The notes under the pieces are model-generated. The model made no database searches, had not been told where the DNA came from, and saw only the letters and a list, made by a program, of their open reading frames with translations. A stretch of 7,894 bases of DNA from positions 1 to 7,894 of the forward strand of contig CAJPSJ010000083.1 of assembly GCA_905373295.1 (NCBI GenBank), given 5' to 3'. The stretch's first letter is position 1. Every line of letters starts with the position of its first letter. The position numbers were made by a program, and so were the translations under genes. The DNA comes from an uncultured Campylobacter sp. (GTDB taxonomy: Bacteria > Campylobacterota > Campylobacteria > Campylobacterales > Campylobacteraceae). Shown piece by piece: positions 1-5,988 of this stretch.

Positions 1-44
1 CTATACGCGGCGGCGCTGTAAAAGCCAAGCAGAGATTTTAGCAT
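1..44 (-). CDS. Possible 5' end of a gene running off the left edge
   Basis: An ATG on the minus strand (44-42) opens a frame that stays open to the window edge and reads MLKSLLGFYSAAAY. The residues are mostly hydrophobic, as at the start of a signal or membrane segment, and the direction agrees with every other gene here. No good Shine-Dalgarno sequence precedes it, and 14 codons are too few to identify anything. On the plus strand, frame 2 is also open from the edge to a TAA at 89-91, so a plus-strand gene tail cannot be excluded. This is a guess that the sequence to the left would settle. Confidence 0.2.
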   Translation of the reverse strand, partial: MLKSLLGFYSAAAY

Positions 45-100
45 GTTGCTTTTGCGCAGGCAAAATCAAAAGCGAAGCGGATAAATTTTAAGCGAATTCG

Positions 101-133
101 GCGCGGGCGAGCAGGCAAAGGCTCACGCCGCGC
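101..133 (-). terminator. Imperfect GC-rich hairpin after the secreted-protein gene
   Basis: GCGCGGGCGAGC (101-112) can pair with GCTCACGCCGCGC (121-133) across an 8-nt loop, giving about 11 bp with two small bulges. It lies about 25 bp beyond the stop codon of the gene at 158-550. The T-rich stretch on the minus side is weak and separated from the stem (TTAAAATTT near 92-84), so this is at best a poor intrinsic terminator. The rest of 1-157 shows no other feature. Confidence 0.3.
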
Positions 134-157
134 TAAATTTTAAATCCCGCGCAAGCC

Positions 158-550
158 CTACTTGCAGTCGCTAGGCTTAAATTCTACCCTTATAAATTCT
201 TCGCCACTTTTTATCTTATAGCTCCATATCGCGCTGTTTATTAGCGGATGCATTACCTTCATCTGATTGCAAAAAATTTGCTTATTTTGACTATCTATGA
301 CATTTTGTATCACGGTTTTTTGATCATTTCCGACACTGTCAAATTTCATCCCCATGCCGTCATTTAGCTCGTAGTTGTAGATAAAGCTGCCATCTTTGCA
401 CTCAGCGCCCGTTAACGTGGTAATCTCGTCGACTCGCATCGGCGCACTCTTATTGATACCTTCCACAGCCGCTTTGAGCTGGACATTATCACAGCTTGGT
501 GCCGCAAAAAGCGCCGCGAAAGCAAACGGAAGCAATAAAAACTTTTTCAT
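158..550 (-). CDS. Small secreted four-cysteine protein, unknown function
   Basis: This 130-residue protein has a clear N-terminal export signal: two lysines, a hydrophobic core (about residues 4-16) and small residues near AAPSC. Cleavage is more likely by signal peptidase I around residues 16-19 than as a lipoprotein, because C20 lacks a proper lipobox (Ala at -3, Pro at -2). The mature part has four cysteines (C20, C51, C94, C129), enough for two disulfides in the periplasm. The pattern P-x-x-V-D-E-x-T-x-L near residues 37-46, followed by a Y-x-Y strand and a C-terminal Cys, reminds me from memory of a widespread uncharacterised family of small secreted domains; I cannot name it with confidence. 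The ATG start is supported by AAGGAG about 7 nt upstream. The gene stands alone, with a likely promoter just upstream. Confidence 0.82.
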   Translation of the reverse strand: MKKFLLLPFAFAALFAAPSCDNVQLKAAVEGINKSAPMRVDEITTLTGAECKDGSFIYNYELNDGMGMKFDSVGNDQKTVIQNVIDSQNKQIFCNQMKVMHPLINSAIWSYKIKSGEEFIRVEFKPSDCK

Positions 551-575
551 AATTCTCTCCTTAAAAAATTTAGTA

Positions 576-581
576 ATGATA
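576..581 (-). promoter_or_regulatory. Candidate -10 box for the secreted-protein gene
   Basis: The minus strand reads TATCAT here, one mismatch from TATAAT, with T-rich DNA upstream and the start codon 25 bp downstream. Campylobacter sigma-70 promoters commonly lack a conserved -35 and rely on T-rich upstream DNA, which fits. The call rests on position and composition only. Confidence 0.3.
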
Positions 582-718
582 TAAAAATTAATATTAATCG
601 CTGCTTTAAATTTAGGACGAATTTTTGGTGCTGCGAATATGGAATTTTATGCAAGTGCAGCAGCAAACGCGAAAAATTTATTTACAAAATTTGGCTCCGA
701 AAAGTGAAATTAGGCAGT

Positions 719-880
719 ATGTCAAGGTGCGGAATTTATCGGCTTGCCGCACTTAAATATGGGCTGCCAAGTCAATTTCATAACGTGATTTTCGCGGAAT
801 TTACGCAACTTGCGGAATTAAATTTGATGCCTATAGTGCTGGCAAACTCGATATCAAAATCTAATGCCTCAAATGAGTAA
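719..880 (+). CDS. Questionable 53-residue ORF in the intergenic region
   Basis: An ATG opens a 53-codon frame on the plus strand beginning MSRCGIYRLAALKYG and ending with TAA. A weak AGG sits about 5 nt before the start. I do not recognise the product. It runs against the direction of every other gene, includes the repeated GCGGAATTTA words, and has no clear promoter. It is recorded because it is the best small ORF in this gap, but chance is the likelier explanation. Confidence 0.12.
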   Translation: MSRCGIYRLAALKYGLPSQFHNVIFAEFTQLAELNLMPIVLANSISKSNASNE

Positions 881-1058
881 ATCCCGCAAGAAAACGCGTC
901 TATGGGCGCCTTAAAGCCATGCTAATTATATCGCAGAGCTTAGGCGCAACGATCCGCAAGCGCGTGCCGAAAGATCGCCGCGACAAATTTTACCACAAGA
1001 CGGCGGGCAAAAATAATCGACCAGATGCCGCTTGCCACGCACAAAGGCGTAAGTGCGA

Positions 1059-1673
1059 TTAATTATCGTTGATTACGTCCAAAATCTCTCTGGCGTGCAC
1101 GGCGTAATCATTCGCCATCGATTTTTGAAAGATCCCGCCGATCTGCGCGTATGAGCCCTGACCGCCGCCGAAGAATTCCTCCTCGCCGAAGTTGCGCTCG
1201 TTTACGGCGATATTTTGGTTGTAGATCGGCTTCCCGTTTTTAAACATTTTTAGACGTAGATTGTAGCGTACGAAGGGCTTTGCCGAAACATCGATGCCGT
1301 CGGAGCTGTAAAAACCAAAGCCGAATGAGCTAAGCTCAGGCGCGATGACGAGCCCTTTACCTTGCAGCGCTTTTTCGTCGTCGGTAACGCTTACGCGCCT
1401 TAGGTAGGTGCCGAAGAAGCGCTTTGTCTCGCCTGCGACGAACTCGCCGACATCGATTTTAAGCTCATCGTCTCTGCCTAGCTTCGAGCTTGTGGCGTAG
1501 CTTTTCGTCCCCATTAGCTCGCTAGGGATATAAATGAGCGCGCTTTGCATGGCGTTAGTCGCGCTTATAGTGTCGTCAAACGGCGCCACATCGGCGTTTT
1601 GATTAAACTGCGCTTCATATGCGCAACCGCTAAAAAGCGCGCAAACTATTGCGGCTAGAAAGAAATTTTTCAT
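1059..1673 (-). CDS. Predicted lipoprotein, unknown function
   Basis: This 204-residue protein starts with a type II signal peptide: K2, a hydrophobic stretch, then L-F-S-G-C with the lipidated cysteine at C17. Phe at -3 is acceptable but not the preferred Leu. The residue after Cys is Ala, so nothing argues for inner-membrane retention, and an outer-membrane location is inferred. The mature protein is mixed alpha/beta with no obvious repeat: a segment near A44-L65 (ALIYIPS, then SYATSSKLG), a stretch around residues 67-100 and a Gly-rich loop near residues 165-175 (EEEFFGGGQG). It broadly resembles small envelope lipoproteins of the YajG kind, but this is a weak impression. The ATG start has GGAG at 1680-1683, 6 nt upstream, and a candidate promoter lies just before it, so it is probably transcribed separately from the gene at 1746-2435. 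Confidence 0.82.
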   Translation of the reverse strand: MKNFFLAAIVCALFSGCAYEAQFNQNADVAPFDDTISATNAMQSALIYIPSELMGTKSYATSSKLGRDDELKIDVGEFVAGETKRFFGTYLRRVSVTDDEKALQGKGLVIAPELSSFGFGFYSSDGIDVSAKPFVRYNLRLKMFKNGKPIYNQNIAVNERNFGEEEFFGGGQGSYAQIGGIFQKSMANDYAVHAREILDVINDN

Positions 1674-1700
1674 TGTTTGCTCCGTGTAAAAATTTTTGTA

Positions 1701-1706
1701 ATTCTA
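1701..1706 (-). promoter_or_regulatory. Candidate -10 box for the lipoprotein gene
   Basis: The minus strand reads TAGAAT, one mismatch from TATAAT, within the 72-bp gap before the lipoprotein gene. A start site near 1694 would leave a leader of about 20 nt containing the GGAG ribosome-binding site. No -35 element is visible, which is usual for Campylobacter. Confidence 0.4.
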
Positions 1707-1745
1707 CCCCGCGGGTCTAAATTTTACGCTGAAAACCGAAAAATT

Positions 1746-2435
1746 TCATGCCTTAATGTCGTAGCTGAAATTTTTCAAAAAATATATCCGTAAAGCTTCG
1801 CGCTCGGCGCGGCTAGGACGGATGCAAAAAAATACCGCCGCGCCCGTATCGTCCTTGCCGCGCAGTAGCAGGCAGTCGCGCAGTCGTAGCCCCGCTCGTC
1901 CGTCTAGCCTCCGCGCGACGACGAGCTTTGAAGCGATCAAAATCGCAAAAATGCCCGCCGCTGCATAGATCGCAGCTTCGACAAAGCCGAATTTGATCGT
2001 CAAAAATACGCCCGCGACGTATGCGAAAAGAAGCAAGAATTTTAAAATTTCTTGCAGTTTCAAAAATCGCTCGTAGCTTATAAGCGGCACGCGAAACGTC
2101 CGCACGAAGCCGAGCGACGGCTCTATCAGATCAACGCATCCAAGCATAAGATCGTATTTGTCTAGCCCTCTGCGAAAGGATATTTTAAGCTCGTCAAATT
2201 CCACGCGCGCCGCCTCTTTGCTACCGCTCCGCAGATACAGTAACGCTAAAAACATAAAAACGATCGTCAGACTGGGCTTGGCTCGCTGCGAGCGTAGCGG
2301 GCTGTCCGTGTAAAACAGCTCCCCCGATCCGCCGATGTCTAAAGAGATAAAAATGCAAAAAAACGCAAGGATAGAGGCGGAGAAAATTCTATAAAATGTA
2401 TCGTCGCAGATGAGGCTGAATTCGGGCTTTTGCAT
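1746..2435 (-). CDS. Four-helix integral membrane protein, unknown function
   Basis: This 229-residue protein has four likely membrane helices at about residues 15-34, 54-70, 130-149 and 152-174. The middle (about 71-129) and C-terminal (175-229) parts are soluble and charged. Basic residues after helix 2 and helix 4 place both soluble parts in the cytoplasm by the positive-inside rule. The arrangement of paired helices with soluble beta-rich segments vaguely recalls bacterial PH-domain membrane proteins, but I see no diagnostic motif and do not assign a family. The ATG overlaps the TAA stop of the acetyltransferase gene by one base (TAATG), and no Shine-Dalgarno precedes it (the upstream DNA is CTATATAAAAAC). 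Translation therefore probably depends on ribosomes finishing the upstream gene. The tight coupling suggests a shared process, of unknown nature. Confidence 0.75.
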   Translation of the reverse strand: MQKPEFSLICDDTFYRIFSASILAFFCIFISLDIGGSGELFYTDSPLRSQRAKPSLTIVFMFLALLYLRSGSKEAARVEFDELKISFRRGLDKYDLMLGCVDLIEPSLGFVRTFRVPLISYERFLKLQEILKFLLLFAYVAGVFLTIKFGFVEAAIYAAAGIFAILIASKLVVARRLDGRAGLRLRDCLLLRGKDDTGAAVFFCIRPSRAEREALRIYFLKNFSYDIKA

Positions 2436-3757
2436 TAGTTTTTATATAGCGGCGCGTCGGTGATTTTAAATCTAAATTTATTGCCCGCGCCGATAAATTT
2501 CACGAAGCTTGCTACATCAAATCCCTGCTGCGGCGCGCTTAGCGGCGGCTTAGCAAGGATCTCGAAGCTTAGGCCTGCGTAGTTGAAAAACTTGCCGCAG
2601 CGCCCAAAGCCGTGTCTGCCGTAGAATTCTATGCGGCGCAGGCGTTGCGCGAGATTGGGCGCGTTCTCGTGCGGCGGCTCGACGTCAAGGACGATTTGTG
2701 CGCTCGGATTTTGCTTGGCGATGAGCGCAAGCAGCCTTGAGCCGATCCCCAGCCCGCGAAATTTCACATCGATGCCGAGATAGGCCACGTAAAAAATCTC
2801 GCTCTCTCCGCCGCTTGGAATTTCACTCTCATCGCGACGCGAAATCCCGCTCTCATCGTAGCACAAAATCTTTCCCTTTGCGGCATAGGATGAAATTTCT
2901 CTCTCCGTAGCGCTCGGTGAAATTTCGCCGTGCACGCTCACATTTGAAATTTTATCTGTCGCGACACCGCGGCATAGTATTTCTCCCGCACTCGCCTGCT
3001 TTAAATCGTCGTCCGCACGTTTTATATTTTCGCTCGCTAGCCATTGATCCGCGCCCGCGCCTAAAACCCCGTCGCTAGCGCTTAAATCTGAAATTTCATT
3101 GCTCGTAACGTAGTTTGAAATTTCGTCGCTCGCAGTACCGAAAGATCCCGCGTCGCAAGCGAATTCCACGCCGCTATGGGCTTTGGATCTTAAAATTTTA
3201 TCCGCATTTAATCGAGGCGGAGGCTGTTTGTGGTGCGAAACCGCGCGCTTGTAGGTCTGCTCGGTTCTATAGACGAAAAATCCCACCAGCTCCTCGCCGC
3301 TTAAATTTTGCGCCGCCGCGCTTGAATGCTCGCTCGCCGCGCTGGAATTTTTACTTTCCAAGCTGGATTTTTCACATGTCGCATTAGATTTTTTATCAGC
3401 CGCGCCGCGATTTTCGGAACTCAAAGAGGCTAATTCTGCCGCGCCGCAGTCGCTCGCATCGGAATTTTTACCCGCAGCATCGCGATCTTGGCTAGTTTCG
3501 CCGCGATCCCGCTTTGCCGCACAAAAATCCTGCTTCGGCGCGCATAAATTTTCGCTCGCCGCATTATGTTTATCAGCCGTGACACCGCCCAGGGCGCTAA
3601 AATTCTCAAAAATCGCCGCGATTTCAAGCTGTCCTTTGCGCGACATTTTTAAGAAATTTTTTATGCTGATACGCTCGATTTCGGGGAACGCCGCGACGTT
3701 GATCGCCTCTATGCGCGCGATCAGCGCCGAGTCCTCGCCGATACGCTCAAGTCTCAT
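2435..3757 (-). CDS. GNAT-family N-acetyltransferase split by two repeat-rich insertions
   Basis: The core is a GNAT acyltransferase (acetyl-CoA as donor, substrate unknown). The N-terminal part (residues 1-62) has an ERISIKNFLKMSRKGQLEI stretch, a central strand LVGFFVYR lies at 157-164, and the acetyl-CoA pyrophosphate-binding motif A is VKFRGLGIGS at 331-340, fitting R-x-x-G-x-G. It is followed by LDVEPP (357-362) and FYGRHGF (378-384). Relatives I know are about 150-180 residues; this protein is 440. The excess is mainly two low-complexity regions at residues 64-151 and about 171-321, plus a tail after about 402. Both fall between core segments, so the domain could still fold with long loops. 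The start is firm: AAGGAGG at 3762-3768 stands 4 nt before the ATG. The end overlaps the next gene in TAATG. Family confidence is good; whether the enzyme is active is unknown. Confidence 0.85.
   Translation of the reverse strand: MRLERIGEDSALIARIEAINVAAFPEIERISIKNFLKMSRKGQLEIAAIFENFSALGGVTADKHNAASENLCAPKQDFCAAKRDRGETSQDRDAAGKNSDASDCGAAELASLSSENRGAADKKSNATCEKSSLESKNSSAASEHSSAAAQNLSGEELVGFFVYRTEQTYKRAVSHHKQPPPRLNADKILRSKAHSGVEFACDAGSFGTASDEISNYVTSNEISDLSASDGVLGAGADQWLASENIKRADDDLKQASAGEILCRGVATDKISNVSVHGEISPSATEREISSYAAKGKILCYDESGISRRDESEIPSGGESEIFYVAYLGIDVKFRGLGIGSRLLALIAKQNPSAQIVLDVEPPHENAPNLAQRLRRIEFYGRHGFGRCGKFFNYAGLSFEILAKPPLSAPQQGFDVASFVKFIGAGNKFRFKITDAPLYKN
2795..3127 (-). repeat. In-frame degenerate array with 24/27/30-bp steps, motif GAAATTTC
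   Basis: Inside the acetyltransferase gene (residues 211-321) a unit starting [D/N/G/R]-E/K-I-S/L/P recurs. The E/K/G codon of each unit falls at residues 212, 221, 230, 243, 259, 269, 278, 287, 296, 304, 312 and 320. Steps are mostly 9 residues on the N-terminal side and 8 at the end, all multiples of three bases. At DNA level the shared core is the palindrome GAAATTTC (intact at 2892, 2919, 3090 and 3117) followed by a GCTCGC- or CTCTC-like segment. No two copies are identical, so the array is old or diversified under selection for an open frame. Confidence 0.75.
3305..3568 (-). repeat. In-frame 21-bp (heptapeptide) repeat array
   Basis: Residues 64-151 of the acetyltransferase consist of 11 heptapeptides with one 11-residue interruption (residues 99-109). 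Examples are HNAASEN, LCAPKQD, FCAAKRD, RDAAGKN, SNATCEK, SSLESKN, SSAASEH and SSAAAQN. The consensus is roughly [S/R]-x-A-A-x-[E/K/Q]-[N/D/K]. In DNA the unit is 21 bp with a T-rich part (ATTTTT or GATTTT) and a CGC-rich part. Copies are degenerate. The composition suggests a soluble, Ala/Ser-rich, perhaps helical or disordered segment. Confidence 0.8.
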
Positions 3758-3888
3758 TTTGCCTCCTTGTCGCGATAGCCCTACCGCGTAAATTTAAAAT
3801 TTGCCCGCCTCGCTCGCGGGGATTTCATCGCTCGGCCCTTGAAATTTCATTAAATTTCGCAAAATTTCGCCGCACCGCTCGTCTAAAT
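3758..3888. other. Spacer between aroC and the acetyltransferase gene with GAAATTTC-type repeats
   Basis: This 131-bp gap holds several ATTTC words (3822, 3844, 3854, 3864), one intact GAAATTTC (3841-3848) and a stretch at 3819-3834 that matches the unit at 3090-3105 inside the neighbouring gene at 13 of 16 bases (shared ATTTCAT then GCTCG). It therefore appears to carry the same repeat family as the coding array. The AAGGAGG ribosome-binding site of the acetyltransferase gene lies at 3762-3768. No convincing promoter is visible. Confidence 0.5.
3804..3820 (-). terminator. Weak hairpin terminator candidate after aroC
   Basis: On the minus strand CCCGC, a 7-nt loop and GCGGG form a short all-GC stem (3816-3820 with 3804-3808), followed by CAAATTTTAAATTT. 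It lies about 70 bp beyond the aroC stop. The stem is only 5 bp and the T run is interrupted, so it may only partly separate aroC from the acetyltransferase gene. Confidence 0.3.
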
Positions 3889-5004
3889 TTAATCCTCGCC
3901 GTAAATTCGCTTCAAATTCCCCAGCGTCGCGCTCGCGTTTAGCAGTAGCGCATCGGCGATCACCAGTCGCGCCATCGCGGTGGCTACGACGCTGCCGCGC
4001 ACGGCGATACACGGATCGTGCCGCCCGCGCAGCTCGCAGACCGCGTCCGCACCGTGCACGTCCACGCTGTGCTGCGCCGCGAAAATGCTCGGAGTGGGCT
4101 TAAAATGCGTCGCAATCTCGATAGGCGCGCCGCTACTTATGCCGCCTAGGATCCCGCCTGCGTTGTTGCTTGCGAAATTTGCGCCGATCTTGCCGCCGTT
4201 GGTGCGGATCGCATTCTTGCTAGCGTGCATGAAATCGTTGTTCTCGCTGCCTTTTAGCGTGCTTGCCTTCACTCCTGCGCCGATCTGCACGGCCTTTACG
4301 CCGTTTATGCCCATCAGCGCGCCCGCAAGCGTCGCATCCAGCTTGCCGTACAGCGGCTCGCCAAGCCCCGCAGGCACGCCCGTGACGCGCGTTAGCACGC
4401 AGCCGCCGATACTATCGCCAGCATTTTTGACGCTTAGAATTAACTTTTTCTGCGCGCTCTCCACAGCGGGATCAAGCGCGAAAATTTCACTGTTTTGCGC
4501 AAAGTCGAAGTCTAAATTTTCCGCGTAAATTTCGCCCACGCCGCAAATCCCGCTTTCTACGGAAATTTTAAAGTGATCCAGCAGGATTTGCGCAAATGCT
4601 CCCGCAGCCACGCGCACGGCGGTTTCGCGCGCGCTTGCTCGCCCACCGCCTCGGTAATCGCGCAGTCCGTATTTGGCAAAATATGTAAAATCGGCGTGTG
4701 CGGGGCGGAAAATATCCTTGAGATTTTCGTAGTCCTTCGAGTGCTGGTTTGCGTTGCGGATGATAAATCCGATCGGCGCGCCGGTACTGCGACCGTCAAA
4801 AATTCCGCTTAAAATTTCGATCTCGTCGGCTTCTTTGCGCGGTGTAGCGTATTTGCCGCCCGGCTTGCGGCGGTCAAGCTCGCTTTGGATATTTGAAATC
4901 TCGATCTCCACGCCCGCCGGAAAGCCGTCCAAAACGCCGCCGATCGCCGCGCCGTGGCTCTCGCCGAAGGTGCTAAGGCGCAATCTCTCGCCGAAGGTGT
5001 TCAT
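3889..5004 (-). CDS. aroC: Chorismate synthase
   Basis: This cytoplasmic enzyme converts 5-enolpyruvylshikimate-3-phosphate to chorismate, the last step of the shikimate pathway feeding aromatic amino acid and folate synthesis. It needs reduced FMN. The 371 residues match the family length. Diagnostic motifs are all present: STFGESHG at 11-18 with the invariant His17; RPAHADFTY with the second invariant His103; the Arg-rich GGGRASARET at 119-128 that binds phosphate and FMN; and RHDPC starting at 328 near the C-terminus. No residue appears lost. The ATG lies in an ATGA overlap with the rnc stop, and AAGGAG (5012-5017) sits 7 nt upstream within rnc, so the two are translated together. This rnc-aroC order is as I recall it in C. 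jejuni. A long open frame exists on the opposite strand but is a codon-composition shadow. Confidence 0.97.
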   Translation of the reverse strand: MNTFGERLRLSTFGESHGAAIGGVLDGFPAGVEIEISNIQSELDRRKPGGKYATPRKEADEIEILSGIFDGRSTGAPIGFIIRNANQHSKDYENLKDIFRPAHADFTYFAKYGLRDYRGGGRASARETAVRVAAGAFAQILLDHFKISVESGICGVGEIYAENLDFDFAQNSEIFALDPAVESAQKKLILSVKNAGDSIGGCVLTRVTGVPAGLGEPLYGKLDATLAGALMGINGVKAVQIGAGVKASTLKGSENNDFMHASKNAIRTNGGKIGANFASNNAGGILGGISSGAPIEIATHFKPTPSIFAAQHSVDVHGADAVCELRGRHDPCIAVRGSVVATAMARLVIADALLLNASATLGNLKRIYGED

Positions 5005-5963
5005 AGCGCGTCTCCTTGATCGCCGCCGCTTTGTTTATCCGTATCGCGCCCGTTTTGTTCGGCGTTTTTGTTTCGCTCGGGCGCGTAGGTTACGCTCGGC
5101 GTGCCGCCCGATGTGCCAGTGCAATCGCTCTTTTTGCCGCCTCGATCATTATGCTCGCTATTTTTGCTGCCCCGCGCCCGTCCGCCGCCGCCTCGTGAGC
5201 CTTTTTTGCCGTCCTGAGCGCGATTTGCGCTGCTTTGTGCGTCGCTATCGCATGCTCTTTGTTCGCCATCTGTCGCGCCAGTGCCGTGCGAGGCGCCGTT
5301 TTGTAAAAGCTCTATCGCGATTTGCGCGCATTTTTGCTCGGCCTCTTTTTTGCTCGCTCCCACGGCGGATGAGAGCCGCTTGCCGCCTACGAGCGCCGCC
5401 ATTTCGAAGCTTTTTTTGTGATCGGGGCCGCTCGAGCCTAAAAGGACATATTCGGGCGTGACGCCGAATTTTGCCTGTGTGAGCTCTTGCAGCGCGGTTT
5501 TGTAGTCTCGCACGAGCTCGTTAAAGCTGATGCGCGGATAGAGGATTTCTAAAATCGCGGTCGCGATGCGGGCGGTGTTTTGCAGCCCGCTCTCAAGATA
5601 GACGGCGCCCATTATCGCCTCAAAGGCGTCCGAAAGCAGCGATGGTTTCTCGCGCCCGCCGTTGCGCTCCTCGGACAGCGACATATTCAGATTCTCGCCG
5701 ATGCCTAAAAATTTTGCAAATTTAGAAAAGCTGCTTTCGTTCACGAGCGCGGCGCGCAGCTTGCTAAGATCGCCCTCGTCGCTACTAAATTTTTTGAAAA
5801 GATACTCGCCCACGATCAGATCCATCACCGCATCGCCTAAAAATTCCAGCCTCTCGTTGTTGTGCCCGTTTTTGGCGCTTTTGTGCGTAAGAGCGATCTT
5901 GAGGTGGGTTAAATTTTTAAATTTGTAGCCCAGTTTTTCTTGTAGTTTTTCTAAATTTTGCAT
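5001..5963 (-). CDS. rnc: Ribonuclease III with an extra C-terminal tail
   Basis: RNase III cuts double-stranded RNA and processes rRNA precursors and structured mRNAs. The nuclease domain (about 1-150) carries the signature NERLEFLGD at 36-44. Metal-binding acidic residues E37, E40, D44, D112 and E115 all appear in the right places relative to E. coli E38, E41, D45, D114 and E117. The double-stranded-RNA-binding domain spans about 154-222 and ends with the basic ASKKEAEQK helix. Canonical enzymes stop here, at about 224 residues in C. jejuni. This one continues for about 98 residues (223-320) of Gly, Ser, Asp, Asn, Lys and Arg with no hydrophobic core, including SRGGGGRARGS at 256-266 and DRGGKK at 273-278. 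The tail is in frame through to the stop coupled to aroC, so it is probably made. GGG at 5969-5971 is a weak ribosome-binding site. Confidence 0.96.
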   Translation of the reverse strand: MQNLEKLQEKLGYKFKNLTHLKIALTHKSAKNGHNNERLEFLGDAVMDLIVGEYLFKKFSSDEGDLSKLRAALVNESSFSKFAKFLGIGENLNMSLSEERNGGREKPSLLSDAFEAIMGAVYLESGLQNTARIATAILEILYPRISFNELVRDYKTALQELTQAKFGVTPEYVLLGSSGPDHKKSFEMAALVGGKRLSSAVGASKKEAEQKCAQIAIELLQNGASHGTGATDGEQRACDSDAQSSANRAQDGKKGSRGGGGRARGSKNSEHNDRGGKKSDCTGTSGGTPSVTYAPERNKNAEQNGRDTDKQSGGDQGDAL

Positions 5964-5982
5964 CTTTGCCCTTTTTTATAAA

Positions 5983-5988
5983 ATTTTA
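5983..5988 (-). promoter_or_regulatory. Candidate -10 box for rnc-aroC
   Basis: The minus strand reads TAAAAT, one mismatch from TATAAT, about 20 bp before the rnc start in an AT-rich patch (GTAAAATTTTATAAAA) that contrasts with the GC-rich spacer upstream. An independent promoter would make sense, since the long spacer separates rnc from rnhA. A shifted box (TATAAA at 5975-5980) would sit too close to the start codon. Confidence 0.3.

Larger units (their letters stand above)
551..1058. other. Intergenic region of about 500 bp without a convincing gene
   Basis: Apart from the RBS and promoter of the left gene (551-590), nothing here is clearly functional. The word GCGGAATT(T)A occurs three times (729, 794, 812). 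The first two copies sit in related 22-bp stretches, each also containing CTTGC. A 6-bp stem GTGCGG/CCGCAC (727-732 with 747-752) encloses a 14-nt loop. Two short plus-strand ORFs (719-880 and 919-1062) and short start-less minus-strand frames exist, none with strong coding support. The region may be decayed coding sequence or a dispersed repeat; I cannot tell which. Confidence 0.5.

Noticed and set aside
1035..1058. Hairpin CGCAC/GTGCG just beyond the lipoprotein stop as a terminator
   Set aside because: Only a 5-bp stem with a long loop of about 10 nt and no adjacent T run.
919..1062. Plus-strand ORF of 47 codons
   Set aside because: No ribosome-binding site and a basic product of no recognised family; it runs into the end of the lipoprotein gene on the opposite strand.
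2795..3568. CRISPR array
   Set aside because: The repeats are short, degenerate, codon-phased and lie within an open reading frame; there are no uniform spacers and no cas genes.
3794..4012. Minus-strand ORF of 72 codons over the aroC end and spacer
   Set aside because: Most of it is an out-of-frame reading of aroC; the rest reads the GAAATTTC-type repeat. No start signal of its own.
3980..4528. Plus-strand ORF of 182 codons opposite aroC
   Set aside because: Antisense shadow of a strongly conserved gene; Pro/Ala/Ser-rich translation, no ribosome-binding site recognised.
4754..5461. Plus-strand ORF of 235 codons opposite the rnc-aroC junction
   Set aside because: The product is Arg/Cys/Phe-rich with no domain, it lies wholly antisense to two well-identified genes, and it arises because the GC-rich codons there avoid stops on the opposite strand.
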